Positions 12,580-23,040 of a DNA stretch of 64,000 nt are shown here, in pieces; within the stretch, counting starts at the first letter, position 1, and each line of letters opens with the position of its first letter. The notes beneath the pieces were generated by a model that was not told the DNA's origin, made no database searches, and saw nothing but the letters and a program-made list of their open reading frames with translations. The position numbers and the translations under genes were made by a program. Source of the stretch: Dentipellis sp. KUC8613 (taxonomy: Eukaryota; Basidiomycota; Agaricomycetes; Russulales; Hericiaceae); assembly GCA_002286715.1 (NCBI GenBank), contig NSJX01000039.1:143925-207924 (forward strand). The letters run 5' to 3'.

Positions 12580-12605
12580 CGCGAGCCCGGGATACCGGGC
12601 TCGCG
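12580..12605. other. Perfect 11-bp hairpin with GATA loop
   Basis: CGCGAGCCCGG and its exact reverse complement CCGGGCTCGCG are separated by GATA and followed by TTCTTTAG. It sits at the left edge of the GC-rich repeat block. A strong hairpin just before a short AT-rich tail is what some rolling-circle transposon ends look like, but the tail is TTAG rather than CTAG, so the role is open. Confidence 0.6.
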
Positions 12606-12619
12606 TTCTTTAGTTTGTA

Positions 12620-13540
12620 TGCCCATGTCCTCCATGCCGCCCTCTGCCGCCCTCTAACACGACCCTCTACGCCCCCTCTCTGGCCCTCTACGCGCCGTGC
12701 GCACCGTATACACCCTCCACGCGCCGTCGACGCGCTCCGCCACGCTCTGCTGCGCTCTCCGCCCCCTCTCCGCCCCTCTACGCGCCGTGCGCACCGTCCA
12801 CGCCCTCCACGCGCAGTGCACGCCGTCTACGCGCCGTCGACGTGCTCCACCGCGCTCTGCCGCGCTCTGCGACCCTCTACGACCCCTCTCCGCCCCTCTA
12901 CGTGCCGTGCACGTCGTACACGCCGTTGACTCGCCGTACACGCCGTCGACTCGCCGTACACGCCGTCGACGCGCCGTCGACGCGCCGTCGACGCGCTCCG
13001 CCGCGCTCCGCCGCGCTCTCCGCCCCTCTACACACCCTCTCCGCCCCTCTACGCGCCGTACGCGTCGTCGACTCGCCGTCTGCGCCGTCGACGTGCCCTC
13101 TGCGCCCTCTCTGCACCCCTGCGCCCTCTCCGACGCCTCCACGCGCCCTCTGCCCCTCTACGCCCCTCTACGCACCCTCTCCACCCCTCTACGCGCCGTC
13201 GACGCGCCGTCCGCGCCCTCTCTGCGCCCTCTGCGCCCTCTCCGACGCCTCCTCGCGCCCTCCACGTGGCGTACGCGCTGTCCGCGCCGTTGACGCGCTG
13301 CCCGCGGTCCCATTGCCGCCCTATCGCGCCTCAGCGCGCCTCACCGCCGTCCTCACTCGCCCACCGCCGCCTCCTCGCGCCCCAGCGCGTCTCACCGCCG
13401 CCCTCTCGTGCGCCAGCGCGTCCCACCGCCCTCGCCCACCCACTTCCGCCCTCTCACGCCCCACCGCCGCCTCCTCGCACCCCCTCGCCGTCTCTGCGTG
13501 CCCTCTCCGCCGTCCTGGATCGCCCACCACCGTCCTGGAT
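12620..13540. repeat. GC-rich low-complexity array, left of gap
   Basis: Long irregular tandem DNA built from short words such as ACGCGCCGTCGACGC, CGCCCTCTCCG and CCCCTCTACGC. The C-rich strand is on plus. Several overlapping frames are open only because the repeat lacks stops, so I do not call genes here. Confidence 0.85.
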
Positions 13541-14480
13541 NNNNNNNNNNNNNNNNNNNNNNNNNNNNNNNNNNNNNNNNNNNNNNNNNNNNNNNNNNNN
13601 NNNNNNNNNNNNNNNNNNNNNNNNNNNNNNNNNNNNNNNNNNNNNNNNNNNNNNNNNNNNNNNNNNNNNNNNNNNNNNNNNNNNNNNNNNNNNNNNNNNN
13701 NNNNNNNNNNNNNNNNNNNNNNNNNNNNNNNNNNNNNNNNNNNNNNNNNNNNNNNNNNNNNNNNNNNNNNNNNNNNNNNNNNNNNNNNNNNNNNNNNNNN
13801 NNNNNNNNNNNNNNNNNNNNNNNNNNNNNNNNNNNNNNNNNNNNNNNNNNNNNNNNNNNNNNNNNNNNNNNNNNNNNNNNNNNNNNNNNNNNNNNNNNNN
13901 NNNNNNNNNNNNNNNNNNNNNNNNNNNNNNNNNNNNNNNNNNNNNNNNNNNNNNNNNNNNNNNNNNNNNNNNNNNNNNNNNNNNNNNNNNNNNNNNNNNN
14001 NNNNNNNNNNNNNNNNNNNNNNNNNNNNNNNNNNNNNNNNNNNNNNNNNNNNNNNNNNNNNNNNNNNNNNNNNNNNNNNNNNNNNNNNNNNNNNNNNNNN
14101 NNNNNNNNNNNNNNNNNNNNNNNNNNNNNNNNNNNNNNNNNNNNNNNNNNNNNNNNNNNNNNNNNNNNNNNNNNNNNNNNNNNNNNNNNNNNNNNNNNNN
14201 NNNNNNNNNNNNNNNNNNNNNNNNNNNNNNNNNNNNNNNNNNNNNNNNNNNNNNNNNNNNNNNNNNNNNNNNNNNNNNNNNNNNNNNNNNNNNNNNNNNN
14301 NNNNNNNNNNNNNNNNNNNNNNNNNNNNNNNNNNNNNNNNNNNNNNNNNNNNNNNNNNNNNNNNNNNNNNNNNNNNNNNNNNNNNNNNNNNNNNNNNNNN
14401 NNNNNNNNNNNNNNNNNNNNNNNNNNNNNNNNNNNNNNNNNNNNNNNNNNNNNNNNNNNNNNNNNNNNNNNNNNNNNNNN
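13541..14480. other. Assembly gap (N)
   Basis: A run of 940 undetermined bases, probably a collapsed or unassembled part of the flanking GC-rich repeats. No statement about content is possible. Confidence 1.
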
Positions 14481-15090
14481 CGCCCGCCGGCGCCCCCGAG
14501 GCGCCGTATGCCGAGCGGCGCAAAGACAGCGCGTAGGGGCAACGGCGGCGAGGGCGCGAACACCGCGCGTAGAGGCAAACACGGTGCGTAGAGGCGACGG
14601 CGGCGAGAGCGCGAAGGCAGCATGAGGGGTGCGGAGCGGAGGCAGCAGGGGCGCAAGCGGCGAGACCGCAGCGCGAAGGCAGCGCGACGGGCGCAAAAGC
14701 AGCAGGGGCGAGAAGGGCGGGCAACGGGCGCCACGGGGCTGTGACGGGCGCGAGGAGCGCGAATGCGATGCGAAGGCAGCGCAACGGGCGCGAGCGGTGC
14801 AAAGGCGGCGTGTAGGGGCAACGGCGGCGGCGGTGCGACCGGCGCGAAGGCAGCAGCGGCGCGAGGGACGAGACTGGGGTGCATAGGGGCGAAGGCGGCA
14901 ACAGGGGCGAAGGCAGCAATGGGCTGAGAGGGGCGCGATGGCACAACGGGCACACGGACAGACACGAGACGGAGCGAGGAGGAGGGCGCGAGAGCGCGAA
15001 GAGGCCGAAGGCGAGAAGCTGTCGGAAGCTGTCGGCGCAGGACACGACGGCGCGACTAAGAGGGGGAGGGCGCGAGAGGGGGAGCGTGGC
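14481..15090. repeat. GC-rich low-complexity array, right of gap
   Basis: Irregular repeats built from GCGCGAAGGCAGCG, GGGGCAACGGCGGCG and similar words. Here the G-rich strand is on plus, the opposite of the left side. Open frames across it are again repeat artefacts. Confidence 0.85.
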
Positions 15091-15201
15091 ACTAAGGTCA
15101 CGAAAAAACCGACGTCGTCAGTTATCGTGTGGGCCACGACACGCTGAAGCGCACTGCGGATGCTACGTACCTGCCTATTCCCTTGCCATCTCCATAGTGA
15201 T

Positions 15202-15222
15202 GTCGTCGTCGTCGTCGTCGTC
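15202..15222. repeat. GTC microsatellite
   Basis: Seven GTC units in a row. Confidence 0.9.
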
Positions 15223-15249
15223 AATGCCTGCGAACGTGTGAGCATGCAT

Positions 15250-15980
15250 GTGTGCTGGCAGCCGATTGCGTGCATGTGTTCTTGCTTTTGGTTTGTGCTC
15301 TATCCCATGACTTATTCTACTATTCTTCCTTGTTATCCTTTTACCTTGAATCTTGGTGAGTTTCTCCCTTCACTTTCTCCTTCAATTGAATTCTCTTAGG
15401 TTTCTCACCATCTCTATTACAATGGGTATGTTCTTTTTCTATTGTTTGGTTCAATTGATACTCAATAAGAACTTCATAGCTTAGTCTTCTCTATGTAGAG
15501 GTATAGTCCTCAGTCTATCATGCTTGGGCCTGTAGATTAGCTGTTTTGTATTTCTGGTATAACAATCAATAAAATGGATTTCAATGTTCTCACTGTCAGG
15601 AATTGAGCTTCAAGAAGCATATAAAATATCCCAGTTGGATATACTGCATAGTTGCAGGGATGGTTGTATTGTATGTATAAATATTGGGGTTGTTATATTG
15701 TTTGCATAGTGCTTATAGTCTGTGTAGCTTGTTGAACACCCAAAGCCATCATAGTATAGTACATTGTTCCATAGCTGCCACAGCAAGGTACCTTATTTCA
15801 TAGCAGCCATAGCAATGTACCTTATCCCATAGCAGTCCATAGCACTATCATAGCTGTGTGTGGTAGTTCCATAGCCTATCAACAAAAGGACATTGCTATG
15901 GGTCTTTGTAGGCTATTGTTACTATAGATATCTATAAACCTATGTAAATTTTTTCAGATGTAGTAAGGGAATCCCTTTCA
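15250..15980. other. AT-rich island with 29-base tandem units
   Basis: Base composition changes sharply from very GC-rich to AT-rich. No coding potential is visible. At 15770-15856 there are about three tandem 29-base units of the form CATAGCAGCCATAGCAATGT plus ACCTTATCC, and scattered CCATAGC words continue beyond. This looks like a repeat or inserted element of a different origin from the surrounding gene DNA. Confidence 0.6.
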
Positions 15981-15983
15981 GAT

Positions 15984-16154
15984 GAGTTGGGAGTGGGCTG
16001 TCCCATATGCAGCAGGTTCTGATATAGCCAGAGGAGATATTTCATCCCAGTTCATTATTGCTTGGGTGTATAATATTAAGTTATGAATTCTTGAAGTAAT
16101 ATCCCCTCTGGCTGAATCAGATCTGCCACACTTGTGATGGCCCACTCCCAACTA
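15984..16154. mobile_element. Fold-back / MITE-like element
   Basis: Two imperfect inverted arms of about 58 bases (15984-16041 and 16098-16154) surround a 56-base AT-rich centre. Matching blocks are AGTTGGGAGTGGGC with GCCCACTCCCAACT, and AGCCAGAGGAGATATT with AATATCCCCTCTGGCT. The small size, long terminal inverted repeats and lack of coding capacity are typical of MITEs. I could not identify a clear target-site duplication by eye. Confidence 0.6.
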
Positions 16155-16422
16155 GTTCGAATTTCGTACTACTTCCTTTTCGTGATCTACGTCAGAAGGC
16201 TTTATCGTGCAGGTCCACGACTCGGACAAAGGCCGTACGCAGTTTATCTACACATGATATGCCTATTCTCTTCTCTCCATGCTTCACTCTGTTTCATGGT
16301 CACGACGATTTATGCCTTTCATGGGACATAGTGCCGTTCGGTGCATTCCGGCTTCAGTGGTGCTTGATGCAGCTTGATGCGTCGGGTGGATTCAGAAAGG
16401 CAAAGCAGGACTATATAAACTA

Positions 16423-16940
16423 CTAGCCGATGACCCGTGCCTTCGCACGGAATGCACAGTGATCGTATAGACCGTGTTTGAATTTGAGAAAAAGACGCGG
16501 TTTTCACGTACATACATATCGCCACGGGTGGGCCACTGCCGCCGCCCGACTGCGCGGACGGCTCTGTGGCCCCCTTCCATCCGTACGTCCTTGGCCTGTA
16601 TGCTCGTGCCTGTATTCGCCCGTGCCCTTGTATGCAAGTCAACACTGCCTTGCCCGTGCACCTACTTGTGCTCACTTACTCTTGCTTCTCCTTTGCAAAC
16701 CTACCTCAATGTGCCCCCGTTGGGATTCGAAGAAAGGGTTTGCGAGTGTTCAAACTTCAGGATCGCGACGCGGATTCCGGGCCGCCGGGTTCCGCTTGCG
16801 AGAGCCAACGCGAAAACCAATCAGATTTTCGGCTTGCCATTGACGCGTGACCGGGAGCCAATGAGAATATCGAAATGTCTCGTAGACAACTCGGGGATGT
16901 CGGAGACCCGTCCTCCTTTGTAGTAGAGATGCAGTAGAGA
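16423..16940 (-). mobile_element. Candidate non-autonomous Helitron
   Basis: Read on the minus strand, the element starts TCTCTACTGCATCTCTACTA directly after an A (16941). It ends with a hairpin (CCGTGC, loop GAAG, GCACGG), eight spacer bases, then CTAG, and is followed by a T (16422). A 5' TC end, a 3' hairpin a few bases before CTRR, insertion between A and T, and no target-site duplication are the standard structural signs of Helitron rolling-circle transposons. The 518-base interior has no helicase or Rep gene, so it would be non-autonomous. The 5' end could instead be the second TCTCTACTAC ten bases inward. Confidence 0.6.
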
Positions 16941-17433
16941 TTTGACTGTAATAAAAAATGAAGTGCTACCGAGTAGGCACAAGATATTGGTCAACAGGAA
17001 ATAGTTCGCTAACGAGGTGAAGAAAGCCTTGCCAGCGCGCAATGTATCCACTCAGACGGAAGCTGGGGTATGTAATTGACATGCATAGCGGGAGCGCCGA
17101 CAGCTCGCGGACAGCGACGATTGCATATCGACTGCTCACGGGGAGCAAACGGGCCACATAGAACGAAAGCCTCACACCGTGCTTGGGGCGATCGCGCAGT
17201 CCGAAACATGCGTGGCGGCTGGGCGGTGAGCGAGAGCTTGTAGCATGTATTAAGTGCAGGCACACCTGAGGCTTGGTATCTAGCAACATCACCGGCATAG
17301 CTAGCAGCCATCGTCGGCGTCACATACTAGAAGGCTCGAGCATCGTACACCCGGGAGGAGCACACTGAGACTGCCTCCCCTGCTCTATGAGATGACATCT
17401 GAGACGGTGCGATAGCGAGGGAAGAGCTAGATC
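16941..17433. other. Intergenic, 5' flank of the JmjC gene
   Basis: No supported gene. It probably contains the promoter and leader of the JmjC-domain gene, but no specific site is recognisable. Confidence 0.4.
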
Positions 17434-20195
17434 ATGATCACGGCTAAATGGACGTCACAAAAATGTGACGAGTGGATTGCATCACATAGAGATGCAGACG
17501 TCGCCGTCTACCTTCTGTCCTCTAGCATGATACAAGAAGACGCCAGTGGCACGGATGCTCAACTGTCTACAACGATGTCTTCAAAGCCGTGTGTCCAGCT
17601 TGGGTCGTGCAAAAGCAAAAAGCAGAAACAGTTCAACAAACTTCAGCCTTGCTGGCTATGTCAGCAGGGACGACCCGGCGACTGCGTTTTCAAAGGTACT
17701 TCTTCTCCAGCTTATATTTACGGCAGCAGCCATTTACGGGCCTCATAAGGCATTCGTAGTGCAGTAGAACGTCCTGAACGCGATACATACTGCGTTGATT
17801 TCATATTCACGCGGAAGGACGAAGATGAAGGCACTCCCTGGCGTTTCTTATTCAATAGGGATTTCACCGAAGCCGAATACCGGTACAAACTAGCAAGTAC
17901 ATTGTCTTGCATTATCTTGAATATTGATCTTACCACAGCACAGAGGGCAATTGCTGCGACCCTCCACCCTCTCCTTCTCAGAGAGAAAACCCACCAGGCC
18001 AACGACGGTTTAATACAAGGAGTTTGGCCCCGTGCGGAACGACTAATGTGTGGTACGAAACTGAAGACTGTACCTTCATATTAGATTGACCGACAATATC
18101 TCCTCAGACATATGCCACACGGATCTCTTCTGTATGGCATGGATGTGCACAGCATGCGGGCGAGATCTCTGTGAGGCGTGCGTCGAAGGACTCACAGAGG
18201 TCAGGCACTTCTTCATATTACCGTTGATGTTGAGAAACAAACTGAAGGGCCATAGGAAACAGCGGTGTGCTCACTTCAGTGGAAGGGACCGGGAAAGACA
18301 ACACACTCGAGATCGGACATGCGGCCCATATCGCGCATAACAGCAGAGGATCTGGAGGAAGCTCATCACGATATGGTTCGTGTACTGGAAGAACCGGCTA
18401 TTTATCCCTAGTATGTGACTCAGATACCATGATCACCGTCGTGCAAAGCTCTGAATTCTGGGACTGGCGAGTAGTGGCAGCCGGAATCAGGCATTGGTCG
18501 ACCTGCAAGGTGATTCAAAGACAATATATCGGCGCCCAGTTTCATGTTTCTCCTACGGAGATTTCATCTCTCGATTCTCAAAAGGGATTCCAGTCATCGT
18601 CACAGAAGTAAATCTTCGTGGTCCTTGGCTGCCGTCAGATTTTGAGCTGCTGCACGGGCACAAAATCGTCACTTTGGTTGATACGGAGACAGAACAAGAA
18701 ACACAGCAAACACTTTCTCAGTTCTTCGGCGCATTCGGGGCCTCCCATTCTGATGGCCCGATCTATAAATTAAAGGCAAGCGTAGGCGTCCATTATTTCC
18801 AGGAATTTACTCATTGGTTTCTCTTTTCAGGATTGGCCGCCAAAGAAAAACTTCAAAGATGAATTCGATGAGTTATACCGCTCGTTCACCCACGGTGTTC
18901 CATTTCCGGACATCACCCGTCCAGATGGCGTCCTCAATCTTGCTTCACATTTGCCAATGCATCCAATTTCTCCCGATCTTGGTGAGTGCAACAACCATGG
19001 CGCATGCATCAACAGTTAATTCACTCAATGTGTCCAATGGGAAGGTCCAAAAATGTACAATGCTTTCGGCACTTTTCAAGACGATTGTCACCATGGGTCG
19101 ACACGCCTACACGAGGATGTAACTGATGCGGTCAATATCATGACATTTGCATCCCCAGGCACAGATGGATCTCCTGGAGGCACGCAGTGGGTGATATTCC
19201 AAAGGCAGGATACACCGTTACTCCGCCAATTCCTCAAGGAGAGTCCCGCCATAAATTACTGTGATGTCGGCGACCCTATCCATTCCCAGAGCATCTTCGT
19301 CACATCTGCTCATCTGCAGACGCTCGCTGATGAATACAACGTACGCCCCTTCGTGTTTCATCAACACCCGAACGAAGCTGTTTTTATCCCTGCCGGTTGT
19401 CCTCATCAGGTGAGCTGTTATTCCGCATGTTCAAATTGAAGCTCCTGTATGTTTATCCTATGCATACTTTGCAGGTGAGCAACATGACAGATTCGATCAA
19501 AGTAGCCTATGACTTCGTATCCGTCGAGAACTTGCCAACAACGGTGCACCTTGCAGAGGAGTACCGGCGGGAACGGCTTGTCAAGGATGGAGATGATGTC
19601 CTTCAGATTCATCGAACGCTTTGGGATGCCTGGATTTTTCTTCGCCAGCATCGCGATAGGATCCTACTGAACGTTACTGCCGACGATGCCGTACTGAAGC
19701 CTACCTTCGCGTCCTCTGGGTCGTTGGGTCCGGAGGAGCCCAGCATCAATGTTGCCACCGATGTGCAAGGGCCAATAGACTATCTCGAACCTGGAGAGAT
19801 TATCATCGAGAACTTGCCACCTCGCGGAAAGCATGCGACAAAGAATCGCAAGAAGCGCAAAAGAGACCAAGGCAATTCCGCAGGGCAAGAGAATCCCTCT
19901 TGCAAACTCATTTGTCCTATATGGTGTCGCACTGGTAGTACCGCTGACTGCCACGTTGGCCCCAGAAAGTTCCATGAGAACGGATTACTGTGTCATTTGT
20001 ACGTTGTTCCTCGTGGCATCATCTTCGACTAGTAATTTCATTCAATGTAGGGAAAATGTACATGCCAGAGCCTTCAAGGTCACGAAGGAAGTGCGCGCAA
20101 ATTTGAGGAGCCTAGAAAGTGACGCATTTGTTGCCGAAGTTAGCCAATTTATCGATTTTTCCCAGGTCTCCAGCAGCAGTAGAGCTTCAGCTTAA
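17434..20195 (+). CDS. JmjC-domain protein, KDM3-like histone demethylase
   Basis: A multi-exon gene. Exon 1 (17434-17695) encodes a Cys segment CWLCQQGRPGDCVFK; intron 17696-17764; exon 2 starts at 17765. Around 18100-18200 a zinc-binding stretch reads ICHTDLFCMAWMCTACGRDL. The JmjC part follows: YGDFISRFSKGIPVIVTEV to 18775, then resolved exons 18831-18981, 19045-19409, 19475-19998 and 20051-20195, all phase-consistent and ending in TAA. The Fe(II) ligands are present: HxD in STRLHEDVTD (codons 19110 and 19116) and the distal His in FIPAGCPHQ (19404). The zinc fingers plus JmjC match the KDM3/JHDM2 group, which uses 2-oxoglutarate and Fe(II) to demethylate H3K9 in the nucleus. A basic, Cys-containing C-terminal tail follows. 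Intron 18776-18830 has a GC donor. Junctions between about 18050 and 18500 are unresolved, so a defect there cannot be excluded. Confidence 0.78.
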
Positions 20196-21350
20196 AGTCT
20201 TGTTGATCGCGTCTACGAGCCGTGGACATCTCTGATCTTCTCGACAAGATGTCCTCAATTAATGATGGCCACCTTCATGCATGATGTATACGTACTGTAC
20301 ATAATACTTCAATGTTTCCGGCATTGGGCTCGGCTGGGCTCGGAATGGTTGCACCGCCCACTCTTGTGTGCACGCGCTTCAATCTCGACGTAGATCCGCT
20401 CTTCCGTGGCCCTTTACACAACTTCCACGCCGTCCATATCCCCCGCCACCAGTTTTCCCGGCATCGCCCGCTCTGAATCCTCCTCTTGGAATGCGCTTGT
20501 GCGCTTTGCGATTTCCGCTTAACTCGCTATACACGTGTGCCAGTCGCGCAAACTTGAACTCGCCATGTACGAGGACCTGTAGGAAGAGGCAAGTGGGATG
20601 GAGCTGGATCTCAGGGACCTGGAGAAGGGTAAGCACGATGTCTTGTGCGAAATTTTTTGACTGTTCGCCCTCGCTCAATGGCTTAGGAATCGACGTTCGT
20701 GCCCCTTGCACCGACGTCCTTGCATTCCTAGCGCGCGTACGGGCGCGGTGCCCGTCGTCGTTCCAGCACTCGACGAGATGTTCATCGGGTTTCCTGCATT
20801 CCAGCAGCATCGCGTGCCCGCACACGATTCATCTGAGCCCAGCCCCTCAGTCTTCCGACCCCCGGGACGGCATCGCAGCAGACGCAGGCTGACCACTCGC
20901 CGCGTCGGTTCCACTCAAGTCCAGGACGAGCCCGACTCGCCGTTCCTCCGCTGCCTGCTCCCAGATCACAACGCTCCGCGTCATCATGAGCAGTGCGCCG
21001 CTCCGTCTCTCGTTCCTCAAGGATGAGCCGTGCTCTCCCTTTGTTCCCTGGCTGCGCCAGGACCCGAGCTTTCCGCGTCTCGACGAAGAGGACGACGTTC
21101 CGTCGCTCCCGCTCCCCGACCTCCATTCGCTCCAGTATCCGACTCCGCCCCCTACGCGTATGCCATTTGGCCCGAATGCTCGAGAACCTCCGCTCAACCG
21201 CCATCTATGCGCCCCCAGCTCCCGGCGTGGCCGGATGTCCCATCGACGGCCGGCCGACGCGGACGTGAAGATCGAGGGCGTCCCTTCGGTTGCACGCCCA
21301 GCAATTCCGAACCCCTGAGTCATGTCTCACTCGTTTCTTCATGCAAGAAC
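20196..21350. other. GC-rich intergenic region
   Basis: Overlapping Pro/Arg-rich open frames on both strands (20368-21320) reflect GC-rich composition. None has a motif or a coherent exon chain. I do not call a gene. Confidence 0.4.
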
Positions 21351-21385
21351 TAGCCGATGACCCGTGCTCCGACACGCGTCGCGCG
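21351..21385 (-). mobile_element. Helitron-like 3' terminus
   Basis: The plus-strand sequence ACTAGCCGATGACCCGTGC repeats the terminus of the candidate Helitron at 16423. On the minus strand it gives a weaker hairpin (CGTG...CACG), GGTCATCGG, CTAG, then T. The element would extend to higher coordinates; I could not identify its 5' TC end. Confidence 0.45.
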
Positions 21386-21959
21386 CGCGTCGGCGTGCGG
21401 ACAACAGCCTTGTATGTGCTTAACCCTAAGGAGGGGGATGCTACGAGGGCATAGGGCATCGTGGTCAGGTGTCGGTCAGGATGACTACGCGGAGGACAGA
21501 TGTGCATACAGGTCTTGTCCTAGGCATAACACGGTGATTACTGATAAACAAATGTTCAATCACAGAATAAAAGTACAGTATTATGGAATGCTGACTGTAT
21601 GCGTGCAAAACAAGGTCACAGACTGTTAAACATAGCTTCCTGGTGCTCCCGTGTTGCAGATGTGAGAGGAAATATGGAAGGGACACCTCATCGCACCATC
21701 CCTGCCAGCCCAATCAAAATCAATGAAATGAATAGAAAAGCATATGTAATACATGAAAGGACTCGCCATGGAGTCTAAGGAGGAGGCAAGTCGTTGCACA
21801 AGTGTACCGTCTAAGACCTCCCTTACATAGTCCATTTTTCGGCCCGCCGCCGCTGGACTTCCCTTGCTGCGAGTCGGAGTCCTGCAACTGTATTTTCGTC
21901 TTGAACTACATAATAAGTTGGCGGCCGTCAGTGCGTCAGCACTCGCTTACATTCGACCT
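21386..21959. other. No supported gene
   Basis: Apparently non-coding. It may contain the body of the Helitron-like element whose 3' end is at 21351. Confidence 0.35.
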
Positions 21960-23040
21960 TAACACCTTACCCGAGTCGGTCGGGCCTTGTCTTTCTCAAT
22001 TTCCTCGAAAGCTTCGTCGGCTGTCGGGACTCGCTCGCACTAAGTGGAAACACTCTGCGCGAGCAGGTCGGGCCTCTCGCTTTCGTCTACGCCGACACTC
22101 TCGAGGCAACGAGGCTCCGTAGTCATTTCTGTGCTTCCACAGAAGCTATCTTCGGCGCTGGGTGGTAAATCTTGCCACCTCTTCTGTCACCATCCCACAC
22201 TTCAGGAGACCATTCTAAAACGATCCTATGTGTTCTCAACACACTTTGCACACAGATCCCGTACAAGAGTGTCCGTGTAAGGATTCAAGGACGCATGGCA
22301 CGAAGATGACGCATTCTGTGGAGGTGATGGATGTGGGAGCAGCAGGAGGCAGAGGGTATAACTTTAGACAGGCTCTGTCGGTGCCCGAGGTCCGTTTCAT
22401 CTGGCTTGTTCTCTTTCGTTTCGCTCATCTATCCGTCTCATTCGCGTTGCACTAGCTGCAGCTCATTCGCAAAGAATCCCTGCTGAGACGAAGTCTGCTC
22501 CCGTACAATTATACACCGTTGGCACGAAGGACTTTGTCCAGCCCAGCCCGCCCGCTAGGTCTTGGTGATTGCGACATGCATCCCACAGAAGAGATGAACA
22601 ACAAGGATGGCCTTCGTCTTGTGTAGATGCTGAGCGTCGCCCATCATTATATTCTTGCTCGGCGGCACAAGCGACCACTTCACATTCCAGTTTGGAGACA
22701 GTCGATGCCGTGACGATCTTTGACGTGAGCGCTGTCGATCGCATATCCTGCATTAGATCTCATATCGCTAACGAACCTTTGAAGCCGTTTGTCGGTCGCA
22801 GCGGACACGCACTGTATCCTAGACGCCAGCGTCCCTCGATTCAAGAGTAGAAATTATGACAGAGGTCATTCTTGAGCTAGCGGAGGAGAATGTCCTCATG
22901 TACTCGTAAGCATCCGTTCCACTCGACGGGACTGATGCTTGACTCGCCACAATGCGTGTGAAGGACCCCAATGCAGGCTTAGAGGGCGGGGATGTGATCC
23001 CAGCCAAGCAGAGTGATGGCGTCCAAGAGAAGTAAGTAAT
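21960..23040 (+). pseudogene. Degenerate segment, paralogue A
   Basis: This segment is a diverged copy of 33580-34530. Shared words include GGACTCGCTCGCAC, ACACTCTGCGCGAGCAGGTC and GATTGCGACATGCA, in the same order. Both copies also show gene-like alternation of conserved and variable stretches, with possible donors (GTAAGTAATT at about 23030). No long frame survives and I recognise no domain; the translated piece KSCHLFCHHP aligns with ESCHLCRPG of copy B. I read it as an old gene duplicate that has decayed. Confidence 0.45.

Noticed and set aside
12842..15275. Very long open frames (405-627 codons) on both strands across the N gap
   Set aside because: They run through the gap as unknown residues and consist of low-complexity Arg/Pro/Ala/Leu translations of the GC-rich array in several frames at once.
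16474..16923. 149-codon plus-strand frame as a gene
   Set aside because: It lies wholly inside the candidate Helitron, has no motif, and overlaps other equally open frames.
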